In this document: positions 1 through 9,547 of the stretch, piece by piece
Numbering within the stretch: the stretch's first letter is position 1
Layout of the letters: each line of letters opens with the position of its first letter
Assembly: GCA_002701385.1 (NCBI GenBank)
Contig: NZVD01000071.1
Span: forward strand, 32,544-96,543
Direction: 5' to 3'
DNA length: 64,000 bases
From: Rhodopirellula sp.
GTDB taxonomy: Bacteria > Planctomycetota > Planctomycetia > Pirellulales > Pirellulaceae
Program-made: the position numbers and the translations under genes
Notes under the pieces: model-generated
Databases searched by the model: none
What the model saw: the letters and a program-made list of their open reading frames with translations, nothing else
What the model was told of the DNA's origin: nothing

Positions 1-3000
1 CCCCAGCCCCCTCCCCCCGGTGTTTCGAGGGTAAGTTGGTCGCCCGGCATAACCGATAGTTGCTGTCGATTACTAAGTGTCTGTTGTCTACCGTCAGATT
101 GAGTGAGTAAGTTGAGCCCCGGTTTTCCTGGTAAGCCACCTTGAATACCGGGTGGAGCATTTGAATGGCGGCGTTGAGTTAGCAGTGAGACAGTGACGGA
201 CTTTAGAAATGTCATCTTGCGGATAATGCCATTTCCGCCGTGTTTTATGCCTCGTCCACCAGATCCCGAACGAATAGAGAATTGATCCAGTCTTACCGGA
301 TACCTTTGCTCGAGGATTTCTGGGTCGGTGATTCGTGTGTTAGTCATATGAGTGTGTACGGCATCGGCGCCATGAGCCAAAGCTGTCGCGCCAGCTCCGC
401 CACAAATAGTTTCGTAGTACCCAAACGTCTCATCTCCAAACAACAGGTTGTTCATGGTGCCCTGACTGGCGGCCGATAACTGCAAAGCGCCGATTAGGAC
501 ATCGACTATCCGTTGGGAGGTTTCTACGTTGCCACCGACAAGGGCCGGTGAATCTGAAGCTGTTGGCCCCGCGTTTGGATTGAGCAAGCAAGGCGGCAAA
601 ACGAGTGTAATCGGATCCAATACTCCCTGATTCAAAGGGATCGGCTGGTTTATCAGCAATCGTAATACGTAGATGACTGCCGCCGTCACGATCGCTCGGT
701 TGGCATTAAGGTTGTTTGGGAGTACATCAGATGTTCCGGTAAAGTCGATCGTCGCAGTGTCTCCTTCGATGGTCACTGTCACGCACAATTTTGCTTCATA
801 CGGTTCCGTAAAATGTTCATCTAAAACGTCTTCGTATTGGTAGACACCGTCGGGCAAGTCCCGGATTGTTTGACGAGTTCTAGCCGCAGCTGCCTGCTGA
901 ATTAGATCCATATATCGTAAGACATTGTTTTCACCACGCCGTTGAATCATCCTCTGCAGATCATCAGCGCCCTGTCGATTGGCTGCAATCTGAGCATTAA
1001 TATCGGCAATGTTGGCATCGATGCTACGGGAGGGATAGGCGCTGTTTCCGAGCAAAGCTCTCAGAGGCATTTCTTCCGATTTTCCAGCGTTGACTATTTT
1101 CTGGGAACGGATCAACACTCCTTCCTCTGCCAGTGATTTGGAAAACGGAGGCATCGAACCCGGCGTAATTCCTCCCAGTTCGGAATGATGAGCTCGGCTG
1201 GCCGTAAAAAAGAGCCGCTCATGCTTTGAATTGAAGACAGGCGTGATAACCGTGATATCAGGTAAATGGGATCCACCGCGATAAGGATCGTTAGTAATGA
1301 AGACATCGCCCGGTTGTATTTGATGATGGTCTTCAATCACTGCGCGAACAGCTTCACCCATAGCACCCAGATGGACAGGGATGTGAGGCGCATTGACTAC
1401 CAAACCGCCCGAGGCTGTAAAGATCGCACAACTAAAGTCCAGACGCTCCTTGACGTTGACACTGCTCGAGGTGTTTTGAAGTGTTAACCCCATCTGGTCT
1501 GCAATCGATGCAAATTGATTGTTGTAGATTTCCAGTAAGGCAGGGTCGGAGTTGGTCGTATTTCTGACTTCTTGAGGGTCGCTAGCGTCACGGGATTTGT
1601 TCAAAACAATCGTACCGCCTGGAAGCACTTCGGCCGTCCAGTCGGAATCAATGACTGTGGTGGAAACCGCTTCGGTAATGATGGCAGGTCCTGAGATCAG
1701 ATCCCCAGACTGCAAAGTACGTCTGGAATAAACTCTGGCGTCGTGGAATTTCCCCTGATAGTAAATGCTCGCTGGCTCTGTTGTCGGCTTGTCGCCCAGT
1801 GGTGGGTTCTCCATTGAGGTCTCTGGAGGGTTCGTTTGGCCAGTGGCTTCGAGTCGGAGTGTAACGAGCTCAAGCTCTGTATCGGAGGTGAATCCGTAGC
1901 GACGTTGGTGAGCTGATTGAAAACGATGCTGTAAACCATCCGCATCGACCGACCAGATCAACTCGTTGGAAACTCCGGCGATCAATTCAACCGTCAGCGT
2001 TGCATCGATACCTTGCGGGCGTACTTCGGCAAGCACCCTTACGTGAATGTTCTGATGCTCTATTCCCTCGTTAAGAACCAGATCGATTAGAGTATCACTC
2101 GCTTTCTTGAAAGGGGATTGAAGGTCATCGAGTACTGATTGGGTAAGTGGTTTATAGACTCCGAAGTTTGTCTGCCGGGATATGTTTGCGTGACCGATGC
2201 CATAGGCCGACAAAATTCCAGCGTCAGGGTGATTGAGGATTTTGGTCATGCCGAGGAGTTGAGCTACCTGACAGACATGTTGCGATGCTGCGCCTCCGAA
2301 ATTGACCAAAGTATACTCCGCTGGGTTATATCCTTTAGCTACGCTGATGTTGTTGACGGCCTGGGCCATGTTGTGATTGGCGATTGTGAGGAATGCTTCC
2401 GCCAGGTCATGGAGTTGGTATTCGTGGCCGGTTGCTTCATGGATCTCGGTAATGAGGGCCTCGAGCCGTGCAATCGCCGCGTCGGGATATAAGGGAATGG
2501 AAAACTGTTGCGGCAAGATTCTACCGAGAATTAAGTTGAGGTCCGTGACGGTGAGTGGCCCTTGTTGTCCATAACAGGCTGGCCCGGGATGGCTACCAGC
2601 ACTTTGAGGTCCCACTGTGAGCTTCACTCCATCGAAGCTGCAAATCGATCCTCCGCCTGCCGCGACGGTTTCGATTGCGAGCATCGGAGTCACGATTCGG
2701 ACTCCGGCTTTTTGCGTTTCGTATTCGTATTCAAATTGCCCGTCATAACGAGAGACGTCTGTACTCGTCCCTCCCATATCGAATCCGATGGCTTTTTGGA
2801 ATCCAGCTTGTTCGGCGACGTGTGAAAACCCGACGACTCCGCCAGCCGGCCCAGACAAGATGGAGTCCTTTCCGGAAAACAAGTCTGCCGGAATCAATCC
2901 GCCTGACGAGGTCATAAATCGAATTGAAGAATCTGGATGGAGTTGTTGTCTAATGTCGTTGAGGTAGTCGGTGAGAACTGGGTTGAGGTAGCTATTCAGG

Positions 3001-3857
3001 ACAGTTGTGTCGGCTCGTGACACGAGCTTAATGAGAGGTGATACTTCCGAGGAAATACTGACGTCTTTAAATCCCAGTTCATTCGCCAGTGTTTTTAATG
3101 CCTGTTCATGAATGTCATTGGTGTAGGAATTCATCAGGCAGATGGCAATGGACTGGATTCCTGTTTGTCGGGCTTGTTGGAAAGCTTCTCTGGCCAAAGG
3201 AATTTGTAGTGGTTCGAGAACTTCTCCGTTCGTATCAATGCGTTCCTGAACTTCGAAGGTTGATTCAAACAGTGGGTGGGGCTTTTGGATATTTAAGGTG
3301 AAGAGATCTGGGCGATCTTGATTTCCGATGTGAAGAATATCTCCAAATCCCGCCGTAGTCACAAACAATGTTCGCGCACCGGTACGTGTTAACAGCGCAT
3401 TGGTGCCGCGCGTTGTGCCAAGTCGTAAACTTACCGGTGGTAAGGAGTCGGTTAACGGAACTCCAAGCAAATAATGAATGGCGATCAGAGGAGCTTCCAG
3501 TGGCGTATGAATTTCATAGCGTAGCTCGGTGGTTGCATACTCGGCCGGGATCTCGAATCCCGATTCCAGTTGTATGGATCCTTCTCGACTCTCCGCAATC
3601 GTTGACTCAAAGATTAACTGCCCATCGCAGTCCAACACGCGTAATTGGGCTCCGTTCCAGAATGCTGGAGGATCCTGCTGACGTCGATGGTCATACAGGA
3701 CATTACCTTCAACGTGTTCTATTAACCCGGGCGTAATGGCCGAGCTAAGAAGTTTATGTCGCTGTAGAGATTCGCTCTTTTGGTTCGGAGGACAAGCGAT
3801 ACAGTCGGTAAATGTCCCGCCGACATCAATCCAGAATTGCCACAGCTGGTTTTTCAA
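1..3857 (-). CDS. 5-oxoprolinase / N-methylhydantoinase, fused HyuA-HyuB (3' end cut by window)
   Basis: ATP-dependent opening of 5-oxoproline (pyroglutamate) or a related hydantoin-type ring in the cytoplasm. The reading frame shows the HyuA nucleotide-binding motif DVGGTFTD at residues 11-18, GTTRGTNALL near residue 147, GPQSAGSHPGP near residue 407, the HyuB motif QNTSSSVNVKERLDFS near residue 795, and the family's C-terminal ETPGGGGWG at the very edge of the window. All these samples read in one frame, so the gene looks intact. About 1285 codons are visible against a usual total near 1250-1300, so only a few residues should be missing. No ATG is near the start; TTG at 3857, seven bases after the stop of the upstream gene, is the best start. 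The exact substrate (oxoproline or hydantoin) cannot be told from the sequence. Confidence 0.9.
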   Translation of the reverse strand, partial: MKNQLWQFWIDVGGTFTDCIACPPNQKSESLQRHKLLSSAITPGLIEHVEGNVLYDHRRQQDPPAFWNGAQLRVLDCDGQLIFESTIAESREGSIQLESGFEIPAEYATTELRYEIHTPLEAPLIAIHYLLGVPLTDSLPPVSLRLGTTRGTNALLTRTGARTLFVTTAGFGDILHIGNQDRPDLFTLNIQKPHPLFESTFEVQERIDTNGEVLEPLQIPLAREAFQQARQTGIQSIAICLMNSYTNDIHEQALKTLANELGFKDVSISSEVSPLIKLVSRADTTVLNSYLNPVLTDYLNDIRQQLHPDSSIRFMTSSGGLIPADLFSGKDSILSGPAGGVVGFSHVAEQAGFQKAIGFDMGGTSTDVSRYDGQFEYEYETQKAGVRIVTPMLAIETVAAGGGSICSFDGVKLTVGPQSAGSHPGPACYGQQGPLTVTDLNLILGRILPQQFSIPLYPDAAIARLEALITEIHEATGHEYQLHDLAEAFLTIANHNMAQAVNNISVAKGYNPAEYTLVNFGGAASQHVCQVAQLLGMTKILNHPDAGILSAYGIGHANISRQTNFGVYKPLTQSVLDDLQSPFKKASDTLIDLVLNEGIEHQNIHVRVLAEVRPQGIDATLTVELIAGVSNELIWSVDADGLQHRFQSAHQRRYGFTSDTELELVTLRLEATGQTNPPETSMENPPLGDKPTTEPASIYYQGKFHDARVYSRRTLQSGDLISGPAIITEAVSTTVIDSDWTAEVLPGGTIVLNKSRDASDPQEVRNTTNSDPALLEIYNNQFASIADQMGLTLQNTSSSVNVKERLDFSCAIFTASGGLVVNAPHIPVHLGAMGEAVRAVIEDHHQIQPGDVFITNDPYRGGSHLPDITVITPVFNSKHERLFFTASRAHHSELGGITPGSMPPFSKSLAEEGVLIRSQKIVNAGKSEEMPLRALLGNSAYPSRSIDANIADINAQIAANRQGADDLQRMIQRRGENNVLRYMDLIQQAAAARTRQTIRDLPDGVYQYEDVLDEHFTEPYEAKLCVTVTIEGDTATIDFTGTSDVLPNNLNANRAIVTAAVIYVLRLLINQPIPLNQGVLDPITLVLPPCLLNPNAGPTASDSPALVGGNVETSQRIVDVLIGALQLSAASQGTMNNLLFGDETFGYYETICGGAGATALAHGADAVHTHMTNTRITDPEILEQRYPVRLDQFSIRSGSGGRGIKHGGNGIIRKMTFLKSVTVSLLTQRRHSNAPPGIQGGLPGKPGLNLLTQSDGRQQTLSNRQQLSVMPGDQLTLETPGGGGW

Positions 3858-3863
3858 GAGACG

Positions 3864-5117
3864 CTAGCTTTTCTTTGCACCGATACAAATCAGTTGTGAA
3901 TAGGTACGAAGGTACATCCGTCCACCGGCAACGGCTGGAGTACTGCGACTATCCTCACCTAACGGGTTGGTTGCCAGGACTTTAAATTCTTTGCTAGCCG
4001 CAATCACATGGACGATTCCTTCTTCGTCGATGCAGAATAATTTATCTCCAACTCGAATTGGTGACCCGGAAAAGGCACAATCCAATCGCTTTTGATAATA
4101 GACTTTACCAGTCTTTGTATCCATGCATGACAAGATTCCCTTGTCATAAAAACAGAACATAAGATTGTCGAGGCAGACCGAAGTTGGCACATAGGGAGCA
4201 GCTCGATCTAGTTTAAAGCTGATCGTGGGTTCGGCTCCGGGTTTGATAGCGGCGACATAATTACCCCCTCCGCCTGAACCGGTTGAACCAAAAATGTGGC
4301 CACCGGAGAATAAAGGAGATGAAACAGTTCGTTTATCAAAGGCCGTGACGGACCAATTTTCTTTTCCGGTTTCTGGATCGAGGCTATACATTCCGTCGAC
4401 AGTGTTGGAGCAGATAATCTCATCTCCGTTTTCTCCCGAGTAAATAGCAGGAACGCTATAGCTGGCAGAGGCGGTACCACGAGGTGTTTTCCAAATCAAC
4501 TCACCACTTTCCTTCTCAAACGCATAAAAGAAGCTTTCGCCAGGTTCGATCCCTGCCGGAAGTTTGTTATTGGCCTGTGAAGCATTGAGCAGAACTCGGT
4601 TCTTATAAATGACTGGTGACGTGCCGAAACCATGCTGGCTACTCCAGGAACCCAAATCTTTGCTCCAGAGTTCATTGCCGTCGTGGCTATAAGCCTTTAC
4701 TAAGGTATGCTGAGGATCGGACCACGCAAAGATGACCACATCCTTATCGACGACTGGCGTACAGGAAGCGTAACTGGACCGCAGGTGTAATTGGTGTGTG
4801 GCTGACTGATAATCATGTTGCCAAATCACTTTTCCAGTACTGGCATTTAGGCAGAGAACATACCGTTCAGCATTTTCCGGATCCGCACTGAGCAAAAATA
4901 CCTTTTCTCCCCATAGGACTGGCGACGAGTGACCAATTCCCGGAAGTTCCGATTTAAATACCACATTGTCTTCACTCCACTGGGCAGGGAAGGACTTAGT
5001 TGCAGCAACTCCTTGGCCATTTGGACCGTGAAATCTTGTCCATTCCTGAGCTTGAACGGAATGAGAAACTAGTAATGAACAGGCAAAGAGGGCCAAACAA
5101 TATAAACGATTGGTCAT
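3864..5117 (-). CDS. Secreted PQQ-like beta-propeller repeat protein
   Basis: A signal peptide (hydrophobic run LALFACSLLVS, cleavage likely after VQA) is followed by the planctomycete-typical WTRFHGPNGQG start. A propeller built of repeats such as ASTGKVIWQHDY, PETGKENWSV and TKTGKVYYQKR follows, i.e. the quinoprotein-dehydrogenase-like fold. No complete PQQ-binding or catalytic set was identified, so this is probably a periplasmic or surface structural/binding propeller, not an enzyme. ATG 5117 is preferred over GTG 5126 because AAGAG lies eight bases before the ATG and the GTG sits inside that ribosome site. Its stop is seven bases before the oxoprolinase start, so the two are probably cotranscribed. 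Function unknown. Confidence 0.85.
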   Translation of the reverse strand: MTNRLYCLALFACSLLVSHSVQAQEWTRFHGPNGQGVAATKSFPAQWSEDNVVFKSELPGIGHSSPVLWGEKVFLLSADPENAERYVLCLNASTGKVIWQHDYQSATHQLHLRSSYASCTPVVDKDVVIFAWSDPQHTLVKAYSHDGNELWSKDLGSWSSQHGFGTSPVIYKNRVLLNASQANNKLPAGIEPGESFFYAFEKESGELIWKTPRGTASASYSVPAIYSGENGDEIICSNTVDGMYSLDPETGKENWSVTAFDKRTVSSPLFSGGHIFGSTGSGGGGNYVAAIKPGAEPTISFKLDRAAPYVPTSVCLDNLMFCFYDKGILSCMDTKTGKVYYQKRLDCAFSGSPIRVGDKLFCIDEEGIVHVIAASKEFKVLATNPLGEDSRSTPAVAGGRMYLRTYSQLICIGAKKS

Positions 5118-5191
5118 ATGATTCACTCTTAAATTGAAAGGAGACTTAAGTGATTACGACTATCCTACATATCTAAAGCGGGACACGCAAT

Positions 5192-6502
5192 TTATGCAGT
5201 TGGTAATTCTTCCAGTGGGCTTTCCTGCTCGCCGGCAGAAAAGTCGCTTCCACTGCGAGCCGCCGCGAAGATGAGTAAAACTCCCAATACCATCAATCCT
5301 GCGGCGACAAAGTAAGGCATATCAATTTTGATTGCCAGCAAGGGAATTCCTATTCCCGAACCAATGATCCGAGCAAGTGAACTGATACTCTGCCCAACTC
5401 CCATGATGGCTCCCTGACGAGTTGGGTCACTGCGCCGAGAAAGCATAGCGTTGAGCGATGGTTGCATGAATGAGAATCCGGAAACGACGACGCCCAAAGC
5501 GACGAATAATAAGGTGTCGCTTTGCTTATCAATGGCTACCGTCATAATGGCAAATCCGAGAATTTCCAAAACCGCTCCTGTCAAAGCCAGTGAGGAGTCA
5601 GCAAGTTTTCCAGCCATGCGTCGAACAATGCCACCCTGAACGAGTGCCAGCGTAATTCCGATAAAGGCAAAGGTTCCACAAATGCCCCGATAACTGAATT
5701 CGAACGGGCTTCCCGTAAAGTGTTTGGAATCCCCTTTGATTAATAGGGACAATGTCGTTTCGAAATTGGCAAAGGAAAAAATACAGACAAAGATAGTAAT
5801 AAGAATTAGGCCTATCGACCGGATAGACAAAGCCTGTTTAAGCCCTGCCAAATCCAAGATTTTATGGCTGGCCGAGTTACTTGATTCCGTACGGGACTCA
5901 GGTAGCTTCTTAAATGCCAAAAGTAGTGCTACGAAGGACAGGATTGCGGCGATAAATCCCGGCCAGGGACTAACCGTGTTCTCAGCCATGGCTACCATTC
6001 CCAGGAGCGGGCCGAAGGTGAAGCCTGCACCAAAGGCCATCCCGATTAACGCCATTCCCTTCGCTCGCTTTTCAGGTGTCGTTGTATCGGCAATGTATGC
6101 CTGAGCGGTGGAAATGGTAGCTCCAAAAATACCGGCACCAATTCGCGAGACGTAGAGTAACAGCATGGTGGTGGATGGATCGCTTACCAACTCGGTAGTA
6201 GCCAGGCCAAATAGCGAGTAGAAGACGACCGAACCGGCTAACCCGACCATGATGATCGGCCGTCTGCCGTGTTTGTCCGATAACTTACCCCAGAACGGTG
6301 CAAATAGAAACTGCATGGCAGAGAAGCTTGCCATCAACAGTCCCAATTGCATTCCGGCGTTTGCAGATTCGGTTAAATAGTGATCTGCATAGGCTGGCAA
6401 CAGCGGAAGAACCAAGCCGAATCCTAATAAGTCGATGAAGACTGTCAGAAAGATTACCAGCAGAGAGCCTTTACGGGGTTCGTCGGTCATAGATGAATTC
6501 AT
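5192..6502 (-). CDS. MFS transporter, TetA-like drug/metabolite exporter
   Basis: Twelve hydrophobic segments with the major facilitator signature between helices 2 and 3 (FWGKLSDKHGRRPIIMVG). The N-terminus FIDLLGFGLVLPLLPAYA is typical of the TetA(B/C)-like exporter group. A proton-driven exporter in the cytoplasmic membrane is expected; the substrate cannot be deduced. A TTG at 6514 would extend the frame by four codons, but ATG 6502 (or 6490) is more likely; no convincing Shine-Dalgarno separates them. It lies between the propeller protein and a DUF971 gene on the same strand with gaps of 60-75 bases. Resistance to a particular drug should not be assumed. Confidence 0.88.
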   Translation of the reverse strand: MNSSMTDEPRKGSLLVIFLTVFIDLLGFGLVLPLLPAYADHYLTESANAGMQLGLLMASFSAMQFLFAPFWGKLSDKHGRRPIIMVGLAGSVVFYSLFGLATTELVSDPSTTMLLLYVSRIGAGIFGATISTAQAYIADTTTPEKRAKGMALIGMAFGAGFTFGPLLGMVAMAENTVSPWPGFIAAILSFVALLLAFKKLPESRTESSNSASHKILDLAGLKQALSIRSIGLILITIFVCIFSFANFETTLSLLIKGDSKHFTGSPFEFSYRGICGTFAFIGITLALVQGGIVRRMAGKLADSSLALTGAVLEILGFAIMTVAIDKQSDTLLFVALGVVVSGFSFMQPSLNAMLSRRSDPTRQGAIMGVGQSISSLARIIGSGIGIPLLAIKIDMPYFVAAGLMVLGVLLIFAAARSGSDFSAGEQESPLEELPTA

Positions 6503-6574
6503 TCTGTGGAGCAAAAGTTAAAGAAGGTTTCAGTTTAAATAGGAGGCCACGGTCGTGCTATCCCCTGAAGTTAC

Positions 6575-6919
6575 TCACATTTGGGATTCGGCTTCTGCGA
6601 CGGCATCTCCCAATTGTCGAAGTAGCTCGAGTTTATAGATGCCGGCATCACACCCATCGCTGAAGGCAATGTTGTAAGCATAATTACCTAGTGGTTTCAT
6701 ATTCTCAACAATTAGAGGACGAGCTTCGGCTGCACTGATGACAGGTAGTAAATCAACTGGCTGCGGGTCAAGTGCTGCAACGCGACAATGCGCACATGGG
6801 CAGTTGTCCCGCAGGACTTTGAAAGGAATCTGGGAAATCGCATCGTCGCTCCAATGGATGATCAGGCGTTGATCATCAGATAGGTTGATTCCAGTGGGAT
6901 AAGCGGTTGGTTGGTTCAT
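6575..6919 (-). CDS. DUF971 (gamma-butyrobetaine hydroxylase-like N-terminal) protein
   Basis: A 114-residue stand-alone DUF971 domain. Visible hallmarks are LRDNCPCAHCR near residues 36-46, with three closely spaced cysteines/histidines typical of the metal-binding part, and YAYNIAFSDGCDAGIYKLELLR near residues 80-101. DUF971 is the N-terminal domain of butyrobetaine and trimethyllysine hydroxylases and also occurs alone in bacteria, often near iron-sulfur genes; its own function is unsettled. The start lies eight bases after the stop of the cysteine desulfurase-like gene upstream, so the two are one transcription unit. A link to sulfur or iron-sulfur chemistry is inferred from that pairing. 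Confidence 0.85.
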   Translation of the reverse strand: MNQPTAYPTGINLSDDQRLIIHWSDDAISQIPFKVLRDNCPCAHCRVAALDPQPVDLLPVISAAEARPLIVENMKPLGNYAYNIAFSDGCDAGIYKLELLRQLGDAVAEAESQM

Positions 6920-6927
6920 AGTTCAGC

Positions 6928-8190
6928 CTAATTTAGGATTTCTTTGAGGGCAGTAATGAGTCGTGTGACCTCTTCCGCCGTGTTGTAGTGGACCAATCCC
7001 AGGCGAACCATCCCATCAGGTTCCAACCCGAGTTGCTCTGTCAGTTCCAGCGCGTAGTAATTTCCATCCCAGGCATAGATGCCATATTCGTTAAGTTCAC
7101 TAGCGAGTGCAGAAGCACTCATTTTTGGATGTGTCACTGAGACGGTGGGTACACGTTGATCAATTTGATCTGGAGCGGTAATTCCATGGATTTTTAAATC
7201 AGTGACGGTTGCCAGTCCTGTCAGTAGTTGCTTGCAAAGGTCGTCTTCATAGCGGTGGATTGCAGCATAAGCAGATTGAAGCGCCTCACGTCGTGTCAAT
7301 GAGCCATCACCGGAAACGGTGCGCCCCAAATCCGCTAGATAATCAACCGCGGCACGGGCTCCACACAGACTGGCAAAGTTCTGGGTGCCGGTCATCCATT
7401 TGTCAGGGATTTCCATCGAAGAAGGGCGAACTTTATAGGCTTCCAAGCTCTCAAGTATTTCCGCTTTAGCCCAAAGCACTCCAATATGTGGCCCAAAGAA
7501 CTTATAGGTCGAACAAGCCAGAAAGTCACAGCCAATCTGTTTAACATCAATCAAACGATGAGGCGCGATGTGCACGGCATCAATGAAAACCTGAGACTGA
7601 ACCTGTTTGGCATAGCTGGTGATTTCCTGGACCGGGTTAATTGATCCGGAAGAATTGGAAGCCAAGCCTACTGCGACCAACTTAGTTCGGTCATCAATTT
7701 TTGATTTCAAGTCATCGATATCCAGAGTGCAGTTATCTTTATGAATGTCAGCGTAACGTACTTCTACGTCATGATCCTTTGCAGCCTGTGCCCAGGTCGA
7801 TACGTTGGCATCATGGTCAAGTCGAGTCACTACGATATTGTCTCCGGCCGTCCATGTTCGCGCGACTGCGCGTGAAAACGCGAACGTCAGGCTGGTCATA
7901 TTGGCTCCGAATACAATTTCCCGCCACTGGTCTGCACCCACGAAATCGGCTAATGCCTGGTGAGCTTCCTGGACAAGAGCATCACTTTCATGACTCGTGG
8001 CAAATTGCCCGCCATGATTAGCATTGCAAGTGCAGTAATAGTGAGTGATAGCATCCATGACGGATTGAGGAACTTGCGTGCCGGCGGGTCCGTCGAGGTA
8101 TATTGCTGGCTGCCCGTTATGATCACGTGATAGAGCAGGGAATAAGTTACGGCATTGTTGGATGAGATCAGAGGTCAATGTAGCGGTCAT
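6928..8190 (-). CDS. Cysteine desulfurase-like class V aminotransferase
   Basis: A PLP-dependent enzyme of 420 residues. The N-terminus has YLDGPAGTQVPQSVMDA, the usual AGT-V family opening. The PLP-binding lysine lies in CSTYKFFGPHIGVLW near residue 229, preceded by VFIDAVHIAPHRLIDV, which carries the cofactor aspartate and substrate-side histidine region. It matches the 'cysteine desulfurase-like, VC1184' subgroup better than IscS/SufS: no clear mobile loop with the sulfur-carrying cysteine in the SSGSAC context was seen. Activity as a desulfurase, lyase or transaminase is therefore open. It is followed by the DUF971 gene eight bases downstream. Confidence 0.85.
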   Translation of the reverse strand: MTATLTSDLIQQCRNLFPALSRDHNGQPAIYLDGPAGTQVPQSVMDAITHYYCTCNANHGGQFATSHESDALVQEAHQALADFVGADQWREIVFGANMTSLTFAFSRAVARTWTAGDNIVVTRLDHDANVSTWAQAAKDHDVEVRYADIHKDNCTLDIDDLKSKIDDRTKLVAVGLASNSSGSINPVQEITSYAKQVQSQVFIDAVHIAPHRLIDVKQIGCDFLACSTYKFFGPHIGVLWAKAEILESLEAYKVRPSSMEIPDKWMTGTQNFASLCGARAAVDYLADLGRTVSGDGSLTRREALQSAYAAIHRYEDDLCKQLLTGLATVTDLKIHGITAPDQIDQRVPTVSVTHPKMSASALASELNEYGIYAWDGNYYALELTEQLGLEPDGMVRLGLVHYNTAEEVTRLITALKEILN

Positions 8191-8257
8191 GCGGTTGGCT
8201 TCTCAGGTCATGTCGGATAATCATCGGCGAAAGTAAGTCACCGAACGAGGGTTTGCG

Positions 8258-9529
8258 TTAATCGCGATTGTCGATAAAACGCTTCCCCTTCGCTTCAAAT
8301 CTCGGAAGCGAATTTGCATCTGCCAATATAACCTCAACTCGTAGACCTAACCCGACCTGGATTGCGTCTTTTATTTGATCCACGTTTCCGGAAGTATCTT
8401 CTACTTCGATGGATAGACTGTCCATCTCTCCCTCTTTGAATGCGGTAATACGATATTCAGTGACACTGTCGAATCGTCTTATTATTTCTTCGAGTGAACT
8501 AGGAAAGACATTCACTCCACGCACAACGATCATATCGTCAGCTCGGCCTAGGACTCCACCCTGCAACAAGACAAAGCCATTGGTGCCATGATAGGTAGGG
8601 ACGACTCGGTCACCGGTACGGTATCTAATGAGTGGGCTTCCTACACGTCCCAAGCAAGTCAGGACCAGTTCACCCGAGTCACCGGGACTGACAGGGTGGT
8701 TTGTTTCCGGATGAATGACTTCAGCAATGAATTCGGCTTCACAAACATGAAGACCAGTTTGTTCGGCATTGGCAAATCCCCACGGACCAATTTCTGAAGC
8801 CCCGGCATGATCGATAAGCCGAGCTCCCCAGAGTGCCTCGATCCGAGAACGCACCGAGGGAATCGATCCCCCCGGTTCCCCGGCAACAATGATCCGTTCT
8901 ACGGAGGAAGACCTTAGATCGATGGCATTCTCCTGCGCGACCTCGGCTAGACGTAATGCATAAGTTGGTGTGCAGAGCAGGACGGTTGGTTGGCTGGTTT
9001 GGATCAAGTCCAGACGCGATCGGGTACTGAGGCCACCTCCGGGTATGGACATGGCGCCGCGAGCGACAATGGCGTCATGGGCAGACCAAAACCCAATAAA
9101 GGGTCCAAAAGAGAAAGCTAGAAAGCATCGATCTTGGCTGGAAATATCAGCGGTGTCCAAAACGTATTGCCAGACGTGCATCCACCATTGCCAGTCTTCG
9201 GTCGTATCCAAAACGGCCATAGGGTTTCCCCTGGTTCCGGACGTTCGGTGAAACCGTACGTAGTTCTCTGTCGGCCAGGTCAGATTCTTTGCAAAGCCAT
9301 TTTCAGCAAGTAGTTCCGCTTTAGTTGTGAACGGTAAGTCGCTCAGTTCCTGTAAGTTGTTTAGCGAAGAGCGACTTCCCAGTTTGTCTCGGTAGAACTG
9401 GTTGTGGGGGAGTATTTGGGCGAGTAGGGAATTCAGTTTCTCTAGTTGCAGACATTCCAATGCCTCACGTGATAGCGATTGAATCTCATCACGGGATGAA
9501 CTGTCGTTAAGTTCAGCATTGGTATTCAT
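8258..9529 (-). CDS. Phenylacetate-CoA ligase-like AMP-forming enzyme
   Basis: An adenylate-forming enzyme of 423 residues in the PaaK-type branch. The phosphate-binding loop reads RTSGTRGNPMAVLD near residues 94-107, and the YRTGD motif follows near residue 300. The C-terminal small domain begins at GRADDMIVVRGVNVFPSSLEEI and is typical of PaaK homologues. It should activate an aryl or other carboxylic acid to an acyl-AMP and then a thioester. The acid is not identifiable, and no paa catabolic genes are nearby, so a phenylacetate role is doubtful. It sits upstream of the aminotransferase gene with a 67-base gap. No clear ribosome site precedes ATG 9529. Confidence 0.85.
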   Translation of the reverse strand: MNTNAELNDSSSRDEIQSLSREALECLQLEKLNSLLAQILPHNQFYRDKLGSRSSLNNLQELSDLPFTTKAELLAENGFAKNLTWPTENYVRFHRTSGTRGNPMAVLDTTEDWQWWMHVWQYVLDTADISSQDRCFLAFSFGPFIGFWSAHDAIVARGAMSIPGGGLSTRSRLDLIQTSQPTVLLCTPTYALRLAEVAQENAIDLRSSSVERIIVAGEPGGSIPSVRSRIEALWGARLIDHAGASEIGPWGFANAEQTGLHVCEAEFIAEVIHPETNHPVSPGDSGELVLTCLGRVGSPLIRYRTGDRVVPTYHGTNGFVLLQGGVLGRADDMIVVRGVNVFPSSLEEIIRRFDSVTEYRITAFKEGEMDSLSIEVEDTSGNVDQIKDAIQVGLGLRVEVILADANSLPRFEAKGKRFIDNRD

Positions 9530-9547
9530 GATTAGTTTGCGAATGGT

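Noticed and set aside
1..3857. Broken oxoprolinase pseudogene, because no closed frame ends in the window
   Set aside because: Samples at the start, near residues 147, 407 and 795, and at the edge all read family motifs in one frame; the frame is open only because the stop lies outside the window.
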